DNA of 64,000 bases. Origin: Mannheimia indoligenes (GTDB taxonomy: Bacteria > Pseudomonadota > Gammaproteobacteria > Enterobacterales > Pasteurellaceae). The stretch lies in assembly GCF_036880405.1 (NCBI RefSeq), contig NZ_JBAJJM010000007.1, forward strand, positions 62,001 through 126,000, written 5' to 3'. Under the pieces are notes generated by a model. The model saw only the letters and a list, made by a program, of their open reading frames with translations. It was not told the origin of the DNA and searched no databases. Shown here piece by piece: positions 20,001 to 29,372 of the stretch (the first letter of the stretch is position 1; every line of letters begins with the position of its first letter). Made by a program: the position numbers and the translations under genes.

Positions 20001-21532
20001 CCTGAAATTTTGCAAACTAGCTCGTAGGCTTTCTCAAACTGCGTTTTCGCCATATCCGATACGGCTAAACGCTGTTCAAGATCGAATACTTTATCGGTCA
20101 GATCCTCTGCTTGAGCTTCAAATTCGGCGTGATAATCTTCAATGTTATTCAAGTCTAAATTTGCCAAGCCGGTTAATTGTTTCGCTTTTTCTAACGCATT
20201 AATCGCTTGTTGATACTGTAAGGCTCGGGTTTGTTGAGCATCTAAGGCTTGTTGGTAATCCGCCATTTGCGAGCGAAGTTCTTCAACGTGATCGTCTGCC
20301 TGATCAGCTCTCACTTGGGCGTTTTCCGCCACTTCCGCAATTTCTTCCAACGCTTCTTGCTGTTCTTCAAGCTTGATATTCAGCTCTTCCACTTCATCTT
20401 GATAGCGTTCGATTTTTTCTTGATGGCGTAGTGCGTTCATCACTAAATTAAGATGATCGTTCGCACTATTATATTCCGCCTCTAACGCATTTTCGGTTTC
20501 GGCAATATCAGCGGTTTCACGGCTAAATTCCACAAAACGTTGCTGCTCAAGCAAAATTTTTGATTTTGCTGCATACCACTCTTTGCGTTGCTCTAACGCT
20601 TGTAACACATTGCCACGGCGTTCGTTGGCATTACGCATATAATCTGCCGATACATAATTGGTCGATTCGGTAATCAAGCGTTTGAACATATCACGATCAG
20701 ACTGGGTAACTTTGATCGCCTCTAACGTCATACGATTTTCACGCAATGCCGATTCCATATCTTGGAACGCTTGGCGAACGCCTGTATTTTCCGGTAATAA
20801 GTAATCACGCAGCGATTTGGTAATCACGCTGGAAATACCGCCGTAAAGTGATGCTTCGATTAATTTGTAGAATTTGCTACGGTCAGCAGCTGAACGTAAG
20901 CGTTTTGGAATCACGCCCAAGTCGAACATAAAGCTGTGGTAATCGGTAATGGAATGATATTGCTTAAATTGAACCTCTGTGCCTTCAAATTTATCTTTTA
21001 ATTCATTTAACGGCAGCACACGGGCTTTTTCGCCCAGTTGTTCGGTTAAAAGGCTGATAATGCTTTGATCTGCTGGAATGTTTTGCACCGAGAACGAGCG
21101 GATATCCACTTTTTTATCACGCCCTACAATTTGCTGTAAACGCACACCGGTAATGATTCGCTGGCCACGAGAGTTAAGCGATTCCAACACGGCATAACAG
21201 ACACCGGCTTTTAATTTACCGTATAAACCTTTATCACGAGAACCGGAAGTCGAGCCGGCTTCGGTGGTATTACGGAAGTTAAGCAAAGTTAAATCCGGAA
21301 TTAACGCCGTCACAAAACCCGCCATTGTGGTGGATTTACCCGCACCGTTACCGCCCGAAAGCGTAGTAACTAATTCGTCTAAATCAAAAGTACGGGCAAA
21401 AAAACCGTTCCAGTTGATTAAGGTTAAAGATTGGAATTTTCCTCGTTTCACCCCTTCGTGGCGAGGCATAACAGGTGCAAGAGTAGCTGCTTGTTCCATT
21501 GGGTTTTCGTCTAATAATTCAATGTTTTCCAT
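17054..21532 (-). CDS. mukB: Chromosome partition SMC-like ATPase MukB
   Basis: Core of the MukBEF condensin that compacts and segregates the chromosome. The N-terminal head has the Walker A loop LSGGNGAGKSTTMAGF near residue 70. Long coiled-coil arms (about 300-650 and 830-1200, rich in Gln/Glu/Arg/Leu) flank a hinge around residues 660-780. The C-terminal head carries the ABC signature SSALSTGEAIGTGMSILL and Walker B RLLFLDEAARLD. At 1,492 residues it has full length. It is the last gene of mukF-mukE-mukB, six bases after mukE. Confidence 0.97.
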   Translation of the reverse strand: MENIELLDENPMEQAATLAPVMPRHEGVKRGKFQSLTLINWNGFFARTFDLDELVTTLSGGNGAGKSTTMAGFVTALIPDLTLLNFRNTTEAGSTSGSRDKGLYGKLKAGVCYAVLESLNSRGQRIITGVRLQQIVGRDKKVDIRSFSVQNIPADQSIISLLTEQLGEKARVLPLNELKDKFEGTEVQFKQYHSITDYHSFMFDLGVIPKRLRSAADRSKFYKLIEASLYGGISSVITKSLRDYLLPENTGVRQAFQDMESALRENRMTLEAIKVTQSDRDMFKRLITESTNYVSADYMRNANERRGNVLQALEQRKEWYAAKSKILLEQQRFVEFSRETADIAETENALEAEYNSANDHLNLVMNALRHQEKIERYQDEVEELNIKLEEQQEALEEIAEVAENAQVRADQADDHVEELRSQMADYQQALDAQQTRALQYQQAINALEKAKQLTGLANLDLNNIEDYHAEFEAQAEDLTDKVFDLEQRLAVSDMAKTQFEKAYELVCKISGEIDRSQAWEEARSLLSAFPEQKMQAQQAVALRQKLNELEHRLHQQQNAERLLAEFNQKAQLSLDSGEELEQYFEEQQARLEDLEAELSDFVEQRSTQRQQREQLNQQYQQLAKNAPAWHTAQSALARLEEQCGEKFDASQAVMQFMQNMLSKEREATLERDELARKEQRLEAKITRLSQPDGSEDARLNQLAERFGGVLLSELYDDVSIEDAPYFSALYGEARHAIVVRDLEAVKAQLDKLDDCPSDLYLIEGDPSAFDDAVFSAEELSEGVVVKVSERQWRYSKFPEVPLFGRAAREKHLETLKAERDAIAEKHAERAFDVQKCQRLHQHLSQFVGTHLNLAFQENPEMVMQEIAAERAEIERELAQSSGNEQQLRHQLESVKAQLQILNKILPLASLLADETLTERAEACREQLETAEEDEIFIRQFGSALTQLEPIAAALKSDPALFEQLEADYSRSIAEQKVLQQKVFSLADVMNRRLHFSYEETVGTEGSALTEQLRQRLENAQREREQARDQLRQAQAQLSQYNQVLTGLRSSYDAKNQMLQELIREIDDLGVRGDSGAEERARSRRDELQQRLSQQRSRKGYLDKQIAVIEAEMDNLNRTLRKAERDYKAQRELVVQAKASWCIVQRLSRNSDVEKRLNRRELAYQSAEELRSISDKALGALRTAVADNEYLRDSLRASEDSRKPENKVAFFIAVYQHLRERIRQDIIKTDDPIDAIEQMEIELSRLTNELTSREKKLAISAESVANILRKTIQREQQRILQLNQGLQNIAFGQVKGVRLVVNIRDTHAILLNALSNDRDEHKDLFDSQKLSFSEALAMLYKRVNPHIEMGQRTPQTIGEELLDYRNYLDLEVETFRGADGWMRAESSALSTGEAIGTGMSILLMVVQSWEEEARRMRAKDILPARLLFLDEAARLDATSINTLFELCERLDMQLLIAAPENISPERGTTYKLVRKIANNQEYVHVVGLKGFAK

Positions 21533-21538
21533 TCTTGA

Positions 21539-22261
21539 TTATTCCTCATCAGCCACTTCTGTATCATCTAAACCATTTGCAAGATTTTCATCTAATTCAA
21601 CCGCTTGTTCAGCTAAAAGTGAAGGCGTTGTAGCCTCACCATCACGAATTAAGCGTAATTGTGCCTCGCGTGGATCATCGCCGGTACGCACATCTGCACC
21701 AAAGCGGAACACTGCTTCTGCAATCACAAATTTTTTGCTGTTTTGCTCGCCAATGCGGGTAATGATGCCGATGCGAGATAAACGGCGTAATGCACCACCG
21801 ACTTTTTCCGCTAATTTAGTACGGTCTAAATCTGAACCGGTTGAACGTGGGTTCACCGCTTTTAATAATTTGCTTTCATCGGCTAAATTCAGTAATTCTT
21901 CATACACATCGTCGTAACTGAAAATACCTTGCTGAGCCAAGCGTTCCGGGCTTAAATAGAGATAGCATAACACTTTACCGACCAACATTTCCATTTCAGA
22001 CATTGCCGCACGGTTAATGAGCGTTGATGCCTTCGGACGTAAATAGAAAAAGCCTTCCGGTGCACGAATTAATTCCACGTGGTAACGGCGGTAAAACTCT
22101 TCCAGCTCTGTTTGGAAATCCATCAAAAATGCGTGTTCATCAAGGGATTCGGTGTTGATGTGACGACCGGCACGCAGTTGGCTGTCAAGCTGTGGGAAAA
22201 TTGGGTTGGCAATCGCCACCGCCAATTTCGGGGAAATAACGTCTTGGATATTGTCTGTCAT
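21539..22261 (-). CDS. mukE: Chromosome partition protein MukE
   Basis: Winged-helix subunit that binds the MukF kleisin and MukB heads. Family hallmarks are LAVAIANPIFPQLDSQLRAG at residues 14-33, FYRRYHVELIRAPEGFFYLRPKAS, and KVGGALRRLSRIGIITRIG before an acidic C-terminal tail. At 240 residues it is typical. It sits between mukF (60 bases upstream, with an uptake-signal copy in the gap) and mukB. Confidence 0.96.
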   Translation of the reverse strand: MTDNIQDVISPKLAVAIANPIFPQLDSQLRAGRHINTESLDEHAFLMDFQTELEEFYRRYHVELIRAPEGFFYLRPKASTLINRAAMSEMEMLVGKVLCYLYLSPERLAQQGIFSYDDVYEELLNLADESKLLKAVNPRSTGSDLDRTKLAEKVGGALRRLSRIGIITRIGEQNSKKFVIAEAVFRFGADVRTGDDPREAQLRLIRDGEATTPSLLAEQAVELDENLANGLDDTEVADEE

Positions 22262-22321
22262 TTTGTGTTCTCTTTGCTAAATTTTCTCTAAAAACGACCG
22301 CTTGTTACTGATTGTATTGGG

Positions 22322-23665
22322 CTATTTGTTATATTGATCGATCACATTTGCCTGCACTTCGGCACCGCGTTCATTAATGGCTTGCCATTGCGGATAAATT
22401 GCTTGGTTGTCTTGGCTTGCCATACCCAATTTCACGGCTTGATCCACAATAATTCTTGCCACATCAAAATGGCGGGATTCCGGGAACATCGCTAACTGAT
22501 CACGCAAAATTGCCCCTAAATCAATCGGCTTGCCTTCCGCACGATAAGGTGCAAGATGAGCTTGCATTGTCGCAATAATTTGTTCTTGCACATCAGACAG
22601 CGATTCATATTCCAATTCACTTGGCAACTCGCCGACAGATTCAGCTTCATTCAACATTGCTTCATCATCACGCAGATCTAATAAAGACTCTGCTTTTGCA
22701 ATGTAAAGCAGCCAAGGGGCATTATAGTAATCTTGAATAGATTGGCGTAAACGCTGACCGAACACACGGTTTTTGTCCATATCAATGGCGGTACGGATAA
22801 ATTTATGCACGTGGCGGTCGTAGCCGATCCAAAGATCAATCGCCTGTTGCCCCCAACTGATAATGCGGTCAAGCTTATTTTGCAGATTCACGATCAGCTG
22901 GTCGATAAAATCTAAATCATCACGGGCAATTAAACAGCTTTGAATACGCAATAATTGGGCTTGTAATTTATCGCCAGCAGCATTTAACGTATCTTGCAAT
23001 TCACGTAAATTGCCCGACGTTTCATCTAACAACTGCTCACAGCTCATAATCGCCTCGTGCCAGTTTTGACGTAACAATTCCGCAATTCGCTCACGAATTT
23101 GGTGTTGGTTTTCATCCATAATGCGTTGGGAAAGATCGATACTGTCAAAAATTTCCGCCACCGAATATTTCAACGGAGCAAACACATTATTCCGCCAAAA
23201 GCGTTCATCTTTGGCTTCTGCCGTCCCCTCTTCTGCGGCAACCGAGGCACGTTGGATTTCATCCGCCACAATCGAAAGTTGAATGGAAAGACGTAAATTG
23301 GAAAATTCACGCTGACGAACGTAATAATCAGAAATCCCCACCCCAAGTGGTGTTACCCGATAAATCGCCAATCCTTCAGTAAATTCGCTGGTAAAACGGT
23401 TTAATAAACGCTGTCTTACCAAGTCGTTAATCGCATTATTGGCACGTTGGGTAAAGGTGGAATCCGACTGCTCAAACGCATTAGATACATAGCGGAAAAG
23501 ATCGATAAGATCACTTTCTAATAATTCACCATCGGTCTGTTCTTGATTGTAAATAGAAATCGCAAGTAAGAAAGCGAGGCGGTCGGAAGAGAGTGAAAGA
23601 GAAAATTCACGATCCTTCGTCCACGAAATGAGTTCTGGAATAGTCTGTGCCAATTCGTTCTGCAT
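22322..23665 (-). CDS. mukF: Chromosome partition kleisin MukF
   Basis: Kleisin subunit that bridges MukB heads and dimerises through its N-terminal winged-helix region. It starts ELAQTIPELISWTKDREFSL, has the family segment SSDRLAFLLAISIYNQEQTDGELLESDLIDLFRYVSNAFEQ, a helical middle, and a C-terminal winged helix (ESRHFDVARIIVDQAVKLGMA). At 447 residues (E. coli 440) it is full length. It is the first gene of the operon. The smtA gene that precedes it in E. coli is absent; an AraC-type gene diverges instead. Confidence 0.96.
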   Translation of the reverse strand: MQNELAQTIPELISWTKDREFSLSLSSDRLAFLLAISIYNQEQTDGELLESDLIDLFRYVSNAFEQSDSTFTQRANNAINDLVRQRLLNRFTSEFTEGLAIYRVTPLGVGISDYYVRQREFSNLRLSIQLSIVADEIQRASVAAEEGTAEAKDERFWRNNVFAPLKYSVAEIFDSIDLSQRIMDENQHQIRERIAELLRQNWHEAIMSCEQLLDETSGNLRELQDTLNAAGDKLQAQLLRIQSCLIARDDLDFIDQLIVNLQNKLDRIISWGQQAIDLWIGYDRHVHKFIRTAIDMDKNRVFGQRLRQSIQDYYNAPWLLYIAKAESLLDLRDDEAMLNEAESVGELPSELEYESLSDVQEQIIATMQAHLAPYRAEGKPIDLGAILRDQLAMFPESRHFDVARIIVDQAVKLGMASQDNQAIYPQWQAINERGAEVQANVIDQYNK

Positions 23666-23900
23666 ACGGCTTAATCTGTTATTTGTTTATATAAAAATAG
23701 TAGTTATTGTAACTGAATGAAAGCAAAATGGGAATGTGTAAAATACAAGCCTTGGTTTTAGCTAGTTTTTTATAAACTACTGACTAACTGATGAATTTTA
23801 AACATTCTCTTATTTACTAATTATTATAGAATATTCAATTTTCTTTTATTACAGCGTAAAATTATCTATCGCTATTTTAAAGTATTTTAACCTCAAAACT

Positions 23901-24758
23901 ATGTACAAAAACCTCTCTCTACTTTCGCCAAATACCTCCTTTGACTTTGAGCTAGCTGTCGGATTGACTCAATGCGAAAAAGGAAATTATCTTGATTCTG
24001 TTGTCAATAAACAAGGTATGAATGGCTATATGTTACAGCTGACAACTTTTGGTAGTGGCACAATTTATGACGGAAAAAATACGTTTAATGTGAGTCGAGG
24101 ACAACTTCTTCTCTTTTCTCCAAATGTGATTCAAAATTACCAACGTCATTCTGAGTCCCTATATTGGCACTATAAATGGATCTATTTTTTACCAAATCCT
24201 AAATGGAATAAATGGTTAAATTGGTCTAATAAAGAAGCAGGAATTGGTCGGATAAAAATTAATGACAATCGATATTTCCAAGAAATCAGCCAGCTTTTCT
24301 CTAAAATTGATCTTGAATTAAAATCTAGCCATTTTTTTAAAGAAGATGTAGCAACTACTCTGTTGGAATATTTATTGATGAAATGTATTTCTGCAGAGAA
24401 AATTGAGGTTATACCTGTCATAGATCAACGTATTCTTAATGTTTGTGATTTAATCTTGTCTAATTTATCCCGGAATGACAGTGTAGAATACATAGCAGAA
24501 AAGGTATTTTTATCTCCTTCTCGACTATCTCACTTATTTAAAGCATCTCTAGGCATTAGTTTAGTTCAATGGAGAGAACTACAGCGTATTGCAGAATCAA
24601 AAAAACTATTATATTTCTCTAACGTTTCAATATTAAATATCGCTAAATCATTGGGCTATGAAGACCCGTTGTATTTTTCTAAAATCTTCAAAAAGCACAC
24701 CGGATTATCCCCTTCTGAATTTAGAACTATCGAAAGACGTAAAGATAACGAAGTGTGA
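23901..24758 (+). CDS. AraC-family sugar regulator
   Basis: A 285-residue activator. The N-terminal cupin-type sensor (about 1-160, with GTIYDGKNTFNVSRGQLLLF) resembles the arabinose-binding domain of AraC. The C-terminal pair of HTH motifs covers about 185-285 (VEYIAEKVFLSPSRLSHLFKASLG and ILNIAKSLGYEDPLYFSKIFKKHTGLSPSEFR). It lies 188 bases upstream of a sugar ABC transporter/kinase operon on the same strand, so it most likely activates that operon in response to the imported sugar (inference). The effector is unknown. Confidence 0.85.
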   Translation: MYKNLSLLSPNTSFDFELAVGLTQCEKGNYLDSVVNKQGMNGYMLQLTTFGSGTIYDGKNTFNVSRGQLLLFSPNVIQNYQRHSESLYWHYKWIYFLPNPKWNKWLNWSNKEAGIGRIKINDNRYFQEISQLFSKIDLELKSSHFFKEDVATTLLEYLLMKCISAEKIEVIPVIDQRILNVCDLILSNLSRNDSVEYIAEKVFLSPSRLSHLFKASLGISLVQWRELQRIAESKKLLYFSNVSILNIAKSLGYEDPLYFSKIFKKHTGLSPSEFRTIERRKDNEV

Positions 24759-24779
24759 TCTAGATCTCACTTCGCTTTT
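24750..24779 (+). promoter_or_regulatory. Palindrome at the regulator stop: terminator and/or CRP-like site
   Basis: CGAAGTG-TGATCTAGATCT-CACTTCG is a near-perfect palindrome overlapping the AraC-type gene's stop and followed by CTTTTC. It could be that gene's terminator. Its core TGTGATCTAGATCTCA also fits the CRP consensus TGTGA-N6-TCACA with one mismatch, in place to act on the sugar operon. Confidence 0.45.
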
Positions 24780-24946
24780 CGTAGCAGAATTTTCCATATC
24801 AATAACAAAAATTTACCTGTTCTCTCCTCCACTTAAAGCATAAGATTAAGACAGCTTTAATAGTGCTGTTTCTATTAAAGTAAAGATAACCTGCTATTGG
24901 AGCAGGTGTACAACGTAATGACTTCTTAATTTATGAGGGAAGAACA

Positions 24947-25921
24947 ATGAAAAAACCAACATTAAAACACGCATTATTTTCCGGAATCTTAGCATTAAGC
25001 TGCTATAGTTCAGCTCTAGCGAATGATATGGTCAATATTTCTAAAATTGATGGTATGCCTTGGTTTAACCGTATGGCTGAAGGCGTCGTTCAAGCAGGTA
25101 AAGACAATAACATTAACGCCTACCAAGTTGGTCCGTCAAATACGGATGCTCCACAGCAAGTGAAATTAATTGAAGACTTAATTGCCAAAAAAGTGAGTGC
25201 AATCTCTATCGTTCCAAATGATGCAAATGCCTTAGAACCGGTGCTGAAAAAAGCAAAACAAAATGGCATTGTCGTTTTAACAAATGAATCTGTAGGTCAA
25301 CCAAGTGCAGATTGGGATATTGAAATTATTGATAATGCTCAGTTTGCGGCAGATTATGTTGAAGAAGTTGCCAAAGCAATGGGCGGTAAAGGCGGATATG
25401 TGATTTATGTAGGTGGTTTAACCGTACCTCAACATAATTTATGGGCAGATTTATTTGTGAAATACCAAAAAGAATATTATCCAGATATGTTTGAAGTTAC
25501 CAGTAGAATGCCGGTTGCAGAAAATATCAATGATGCTCGCCGTACAACGATTGACTTAGTAAAAGCTCACTCTGATTTAAAAGCAGTAGTATCTTTCGGT
25601 TCTCAAGGTCCTATTGGTGCAGGTTTAGCTGTCAAAGAAAAACGCTTGAAAAATAAATTGAATGTTTTCGGTATGATGATCCCATCTCAAGCTGCTAATT
25701 TAATTAAAAGTGGTGATATTACAATGGGAATCACTTATGACCCAGCTAATGCAGGTTATGCCCTTGCCGCTATTGCAGCAAAAGTGTTAAAAGGTGAAAA
25801 AATTGAAGACGGCTTAGAAATCCCTAATGTTGGTAAAGCTAAAGTGGATGCAGAGAAAAAATTACTCCAATTCCACAATGTACTTAAAGTGACTAAAGAT
25901 AATATCGACAACTTATATTAA
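24947..25921 (+). CDS. Periplasmic sugar-binding protein of an ABC transporter (LsrB/RbsB type)
   Basis: A 324-residue substrate-binding protein with a signal peptide (residues 1-25, cleavage expected after SSALA). It is a two-lobed periplasmic binding protein type 1 fold: KIDGMPWFNRMAEGVVQAGKD, LIEDLIAKKVSAISIVPNDANALEPVLKKA and a NAQFAADYVEEVAKAMGGKG hinge. It is closest in pattern to the LsrB/RhaS branch that binds AI-2 or deoxy/pentose sugars. No lsrK, lsrR, lsrF or lsrG genes accompany it, so I do not assign AI-2. It is the first gene of a five-gene operon. Confidence 0.85.
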   Translation: MKKPTLKHALFSGILALSCYSSALANDMVNISKIDGMPWFNRMAEGVVQAGKDNNINAYQVGPSNTDAPQQVKLIEDLIAKKVSAISIVPNDANALEPVLKKAKQNGIVVLTNESVGQPSADWDIEIIDNAQFAADYVEEVAKAMGGKGGYVIYVGGLTVPQHNLWADLFVKYQKEYYPDMFEVTSRMPVAENINDARRTTIDLVKAHSDLKAVVSFGSQGPIGAGLAVKEKRLKNKLNVFGMMIPSQAANLIKSGDITMGITYDPANAGYALAAIAAKVLKGEKIEDGLEIPNVGKAKVDAEKKLLQFHNVLKVTKDNIDNLY

Positions 25922-25973
25922 TCTACGATAAATATGGGTTCTTTATGAACCCATATTTCTCTGAGGAGGCATT

Positions 25974-27461
25974 ATGGCATTTATTTCCATGCAGAATATC
26001 AGTAAGACATTCCACGGTATAAAGGCATTAAATCAAGTAAACCTCTCTTTAGACTATGGAGAAGCTCTCTGCCTTGCCGGTCAAAACGGTTGTGGAAAAT
26101 CCACGCTAATCAAAATCCTATCAGGTGTTTATCAACCTGATAAAGGAGCTAAAATCCAAATCGGTGCGACCACATATTCTAAATTAACTCCCCAAGAATC
26201 TATTGAAAAAGGGATTCAAGTTATCTATCAAGATCTGGCTCTATTTCCTAATTTAACAGTCGCAGAAAATATAGCGATAAATTTACACCGCAAGTTTAGC
26301 TGGGTAAGTCAGGAAGAGATTCAAAAGGTCGCTTTAAATGCGGTTCAGAGTATTAATGCTGATTTAGATCTTAATGCAGTTTTAGAAGATTTACCCATTG
26401 CACAGCAACAATTAGTTGCTATATGTCGTGCATTGGCACAAAACGCTCGCCTATTGATTATGGATGAGCCAACAGCATCTCTTACGGCGAAAGAAGTACA
26501 AGATCTGCTAAAAGTTGTACTAAAGTTAAAAAGTAAAGGCATTAGTATTATTTTTGTCAGTCATAAATTACAAGAAGTAATGAGTGTCTCTGATACCGTT
26601 TTAGTACTTAAAAATGGCAATATAGTTGGTCAATATCCTATCAGTGAAATGGATGAGAAACGTTTAGGATTCTTAATGACCGGATTAGAAATCGAATACA
26701 AGCGGTTAGATTTGCCCGATTTTTCGCAAAGAAAAACAGTACTAGAAGTACGTAACTTAACATTACCTCGTCAATATGAAAATATAAATTTTGCATTACG
26801 AGAAGGGGAAATTATTGCTTTAACCGGTTTACTGGGTTCAGGACGTACGGAATTATGCCTTAGCTTATTCGGGATTACTCAGCCTAAATCCGGCGAAATA
26901 TTATTAAATGGAAAAAAAGTCATTTTTAAAACAAATCGTGATGCTATCAAAAATGGGATTGCTTATGTGTCAGAAGATAGAATGACAACCGGATTAATTA
27001 TGGCAGAGTCCATTCATCACAATATCATATCTACTATTTTTCATAAGATCTGTGGTGGACTTAATATTATTAAATCTTCAACGGCGTATCAACATAGTCA
27101 AGAGCTCATTGACTCACTAAAAATTAAAGTAGCTGATTCAGATTTGCCAGTAAATACCCTTTCAGGGGGTAATGCTCAACGGGTTTCCATTGCTAAATGG
27201 TTAGCGATTGATCCTAAAATTATTATTTTAGATGCCCCAACTATTGGCGTAGATATTGCTAATAAAGAAGGTATATTCAATATCATTAAATCATTAGCAC
27301 AGAAAGGTATTGCAGTTATTTTTGTTACCGATGAAGTAGAAGAGGCATATTACAACAGTCATAGGGTTCTTGTAATGAAAAAAGGCAAGATATTGGACGA
27401 AATTCTACCTATTAATGCAACAGAAAAATTGATTGCGGAGGTCATCTATGAAAATCACTAA
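25974..27461 (+). CDS. Sugar ABC transporter ATPase with two nucleotide-binding domains (RbsA type)
   Basis: A 495-residue cytoplasmic ATPase powering sugar import. Domain 1 has Walker A GQNGCGKST (residues 36-44), a signature degenerated to LPIAQQQLVAICRAL, and Walker B RLLIMDEPTASL. Domain 2 has a degenerate Walker A (GLLGSGRTELCLS) but a canonical LSGGNAQRVSIAKWL signature and IIILDAPTIGVDI. This asymmetry is normal for RbsA/LsrA/XylG proteins. An uptake-signal core (ACAAGCGGT) lies inside the gene at about 26,699. The end overlaps the next gene by 14 bases. Confidence 0.93.
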   Translation: MAFISMQNISKTFHGIKALNQVNLSLDYGEALCLAGQNGCGKSTLIKILSGVYQPDKGAKIQIGATTYSKLTPQESIEKGIQVIYQDLALFPNLTVAENIAINLHRKFSWVSQEEIQKVALNAVQSINADLDLNAVLEDLPIAQQQLVAICRALAQNARLLIMDEPTASLTAKEVQDLLKVVLKLKSKGISIIFVSHKLQEVMSVSDTVLVLKNGNIVGQYPISEMDEKRLGFLMTGLEIEYKRLDLPDFSQRKTVLEVRNLTLPRQYENINFALREGEIIALTGLLGSGRTELCLSLFGITQPKSGEILLNGKKVIFKTNRDAIKNGIAYVSEDRMTTGLIMAESIHHNIISTIFHKICGGLNIIKSSTAYQHSQELIDSLKIKVADSDLPVNTLSGGNAQRVSIAKWLAIDPKIIILDAPTIGVDIANKEGIFNIIKSLAQKGIAVIFVTDEVEEAYYNSHRVLVMKKGKILDEILPINATEKLIAEVIYENH

Positions 27462-28407
27462 TAATTATATCCTTTCTGCAACTATATTCGCTTTAGTCGT
27501 TTTGCTTACACTTTTTACCAATGACTTTGCGACCATAGAAAACATCTATGATGTGGTCAATAATTACTCAATGCTAATGATTTTAGCTTGTGGGTTATTT
27601 GTTGTCCTTATTTCAGGAGGTATTGATATTTCTTTTCCTGCCATAACTATTATTTCGCAATATGTTATGGTAACAATAATAGGAAAATATGATATTGGCT
27701 TTTTAGGTGTGTTCGCTATCTCATCTTTCATTGGGATTCTGTTAGGTTTTGTTAATGCCCTGTTTGTTAATAAGCTGAGTGTACCTTCCATTATTATTAC
27801 AATTTCAACATTGAATATCTTTTATGGGGGGCTACTCTATTTCACGAAAGGAGTATGGTTATACGACTATCCTGAATGGTTTATACAAGAACGCCTATTT
27901 TTCAAACAAACCTCTCAAGATGGATTTGAGTTCGGTATCTCATTCCAAGCAATTATGGCTATTTCATCTGTATTATTGACGTGGTTAATTACCCGTAAAT
28001 TAACTATCGGTAGAAAAATTTATGCACTTGGTGGGAATCAAGATGCTACATCTCGAATTGGGTTTAATATTCTATCTCTGCATTTATTTGCTTATGGTTA
28101 TATGGGGTTTATGGCTGGAATAGCAGGAGTTGTACAATCTTATACCGTACAATCCGTTGCTCCTGATTCGCTACTCGGTTATGAGTTAACCGTACTTGCA
28201 GCTGTCGTTTTAGGTGGAGCTAGCTTATCTGGAGGTAAAGGAACATTATTAGGAACAGTTATGGGAGTAATGCTGCTAGCAATCATTCAAAATGGCTTAA
28301 ATTTAATGAATGTTTCTTCTTATTGGCAAACAATCATTACCGGTATCATTATTATATTAAGTATTAGTGCTACTGCATTAGGGCAATTTAAAAAACAAGG
28401 AGTATAA
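27448..28407 (+). CDS. Sugar ABC transporter permease 1
   Basis: A 319-residue inner-membrane permease of the RbsC/LsrC family with about nine to ten hydrophobic segments. The cytoplasmic coupling loop is in RKLTIGRKIYALGGNQDATSRIGFNI, and the conserved LAAVVLGGASLSGGKGTLLGTVMG follows near the end. I choose ATG 27448, preceded at six bases by GGAGG, over an in-frame TTG at 27433. It overlaps the ATPase gene and is two bases from the second permease, so translation is probably coupled. Confidence 0.9.
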   Translation: MKITNNYILSATIFALVVLLTLFTNDFATIENIYDVVNNYSMLMILACGLFVVLISGGIDISFPAITIISQYVMVTIIGKYDIGFLGVFAISSFIGILLGFVNALFVNKLSVPSIIITISTLNIFYGGLLYFTKGVWLYDYPEWFIQERLFFKQTSQDGFEFGISFQAIMAISSVLLTWLITRKLTIGRKIYALGGNQDATSRIGFNILSLHLFAYGYMGFMAGIAGVVQSYTVQSVAPDSLLGYELTVLAAVVLGGASLSGGKGTLLGTVMGVMLLAIIQNGLNLMNVSSYWQTIITGIIIILSISATALGQFKKQGV

Positions 28408-28409
28408 CG

Positions 28410-29360
28410 ATGAAAAGAAAAATTGATCATACTATTTTTTATCTATTGGCTCTTTTTGCTATTGCTGTGATTGCTTTTAGTCTTTTAATTCCGGATATCT
28501 TTTGGTCTATCAGTAATTTTCAGTCAATGGCATCTCAAATTCCCGTCTTAGGAATTTTAACGCTTGCAATGGCATTACCGATGCTAACAGGTGGAATAAA
28601 TCTTTCTATTATTGCCAGTATGAATGCTTGCTCACTCATTATCGCTTATTTTATTACTCAGTACACCGGTATTTCTTGGCTATTTATGTCGATTATATTG
28701 AGCCTCTTCTGTGCATTAGTGATCGGTTTGCTCAATGGAACACTTATCGCCATTATTCGAGTTTCTCCGATTCTCGCTACATTAGGGACAATGACATTAA
28801 TCAATGGTATTAATATATTAGTAACAAATGGATCTACAATTGCAAACTTCTCTGACAGTATTTTAAATATTAGTGCATCTACATTTTTATGGATTCCTAC
28901 TCCTATTTTAATATTCTTATCGCTTGCAGGGGGGATATGGTTCTTCCTAGAAAAAACATCTATTGGCAAGACAATCTATTTCATTGGTAATAATGAAAAA
29001 GCGACCTATTACTCAGGTATTAATACGAAAAAAGTACTCATTTGGGTCTATATAATCTCATCTGTACTTTGTGTATTCGCTGCTATTTTAATGATGTCAA
29101 AACTTAATTCAGCCAAAGCCTCTTACGGCGATTCTTACTTACTAATCTCTATTCTTGCTACTGTACTAGGCGGAATAAATCCAGATGGTGGTAAAGGGAA
29201 ATTAATAGGTATTATGTTAGCTCTTGTCTTACTTCAAGTCATTGAAAGTGGCTTAAATATGCTTGGTATTAGTAGTTACATCACAATGATCTTGTGGGGC
29301 AGTTTATTGTTACTATTTATCTTCTTACAAAAAAATCATATTTTCCTATTAAAACGTTAA
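28410..29360 (+). CDS. Sugar ABC transporter permease 2
   Basis: A 316-residue second permease of the LsrD/RbsC family, paired with the preceding one to form a heterodimeric channel. It shows the family pattern EKTSIGKTIYFIGNNEKATYYSGINTKK and ISILATVLGGINPDGGKGKLIGIMLALVLLQVIESGLNMLG. The AAGGAG ribosome site lies in the end of the previous gene. Two distinct permeases in tandem are typical of LsrCD-, YtfT/YjfF- and rhamnose-type transporters rather than the single-permease RbsC system. Confidence 0.9.
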   Translation: MKRKIDHTIFYLLALFAIAVIAFSLLIPDIFWSISNFQSMASQIPVLGILTLAMALPMLTGGINLSIIASMNACSLIIAYFITQYTGISWLFMSIILSLFCALVIGLLNGTLIAIIRVSPILATLGTMTLINGINILVTNGSTIANFSDSILNISASTFLWIPTPILIFLSLAGGIWFFLEKTSIGKTIYFIGNNEKATYYSGINTKKVLIWVYIISSVLCVFAAILMMSKLNSAKASYGDSYLLISILATVLGGINPDGGKGKLIGIMLALVLLQVIESGLNMLGISSYITMILWGSLLLLFIFLQKNHIFLLKR

Positions 29361-29372
29361 CAGGAGTAAATT

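Noticed and set aside
24947..29360. Assignment as the AI-2 lsrBACD importer
   Set aside because: The binding protein and two-permease layout fit, but lsrK, lsrR, lsrF and lsrG are missing and the regulator is AraC-type.
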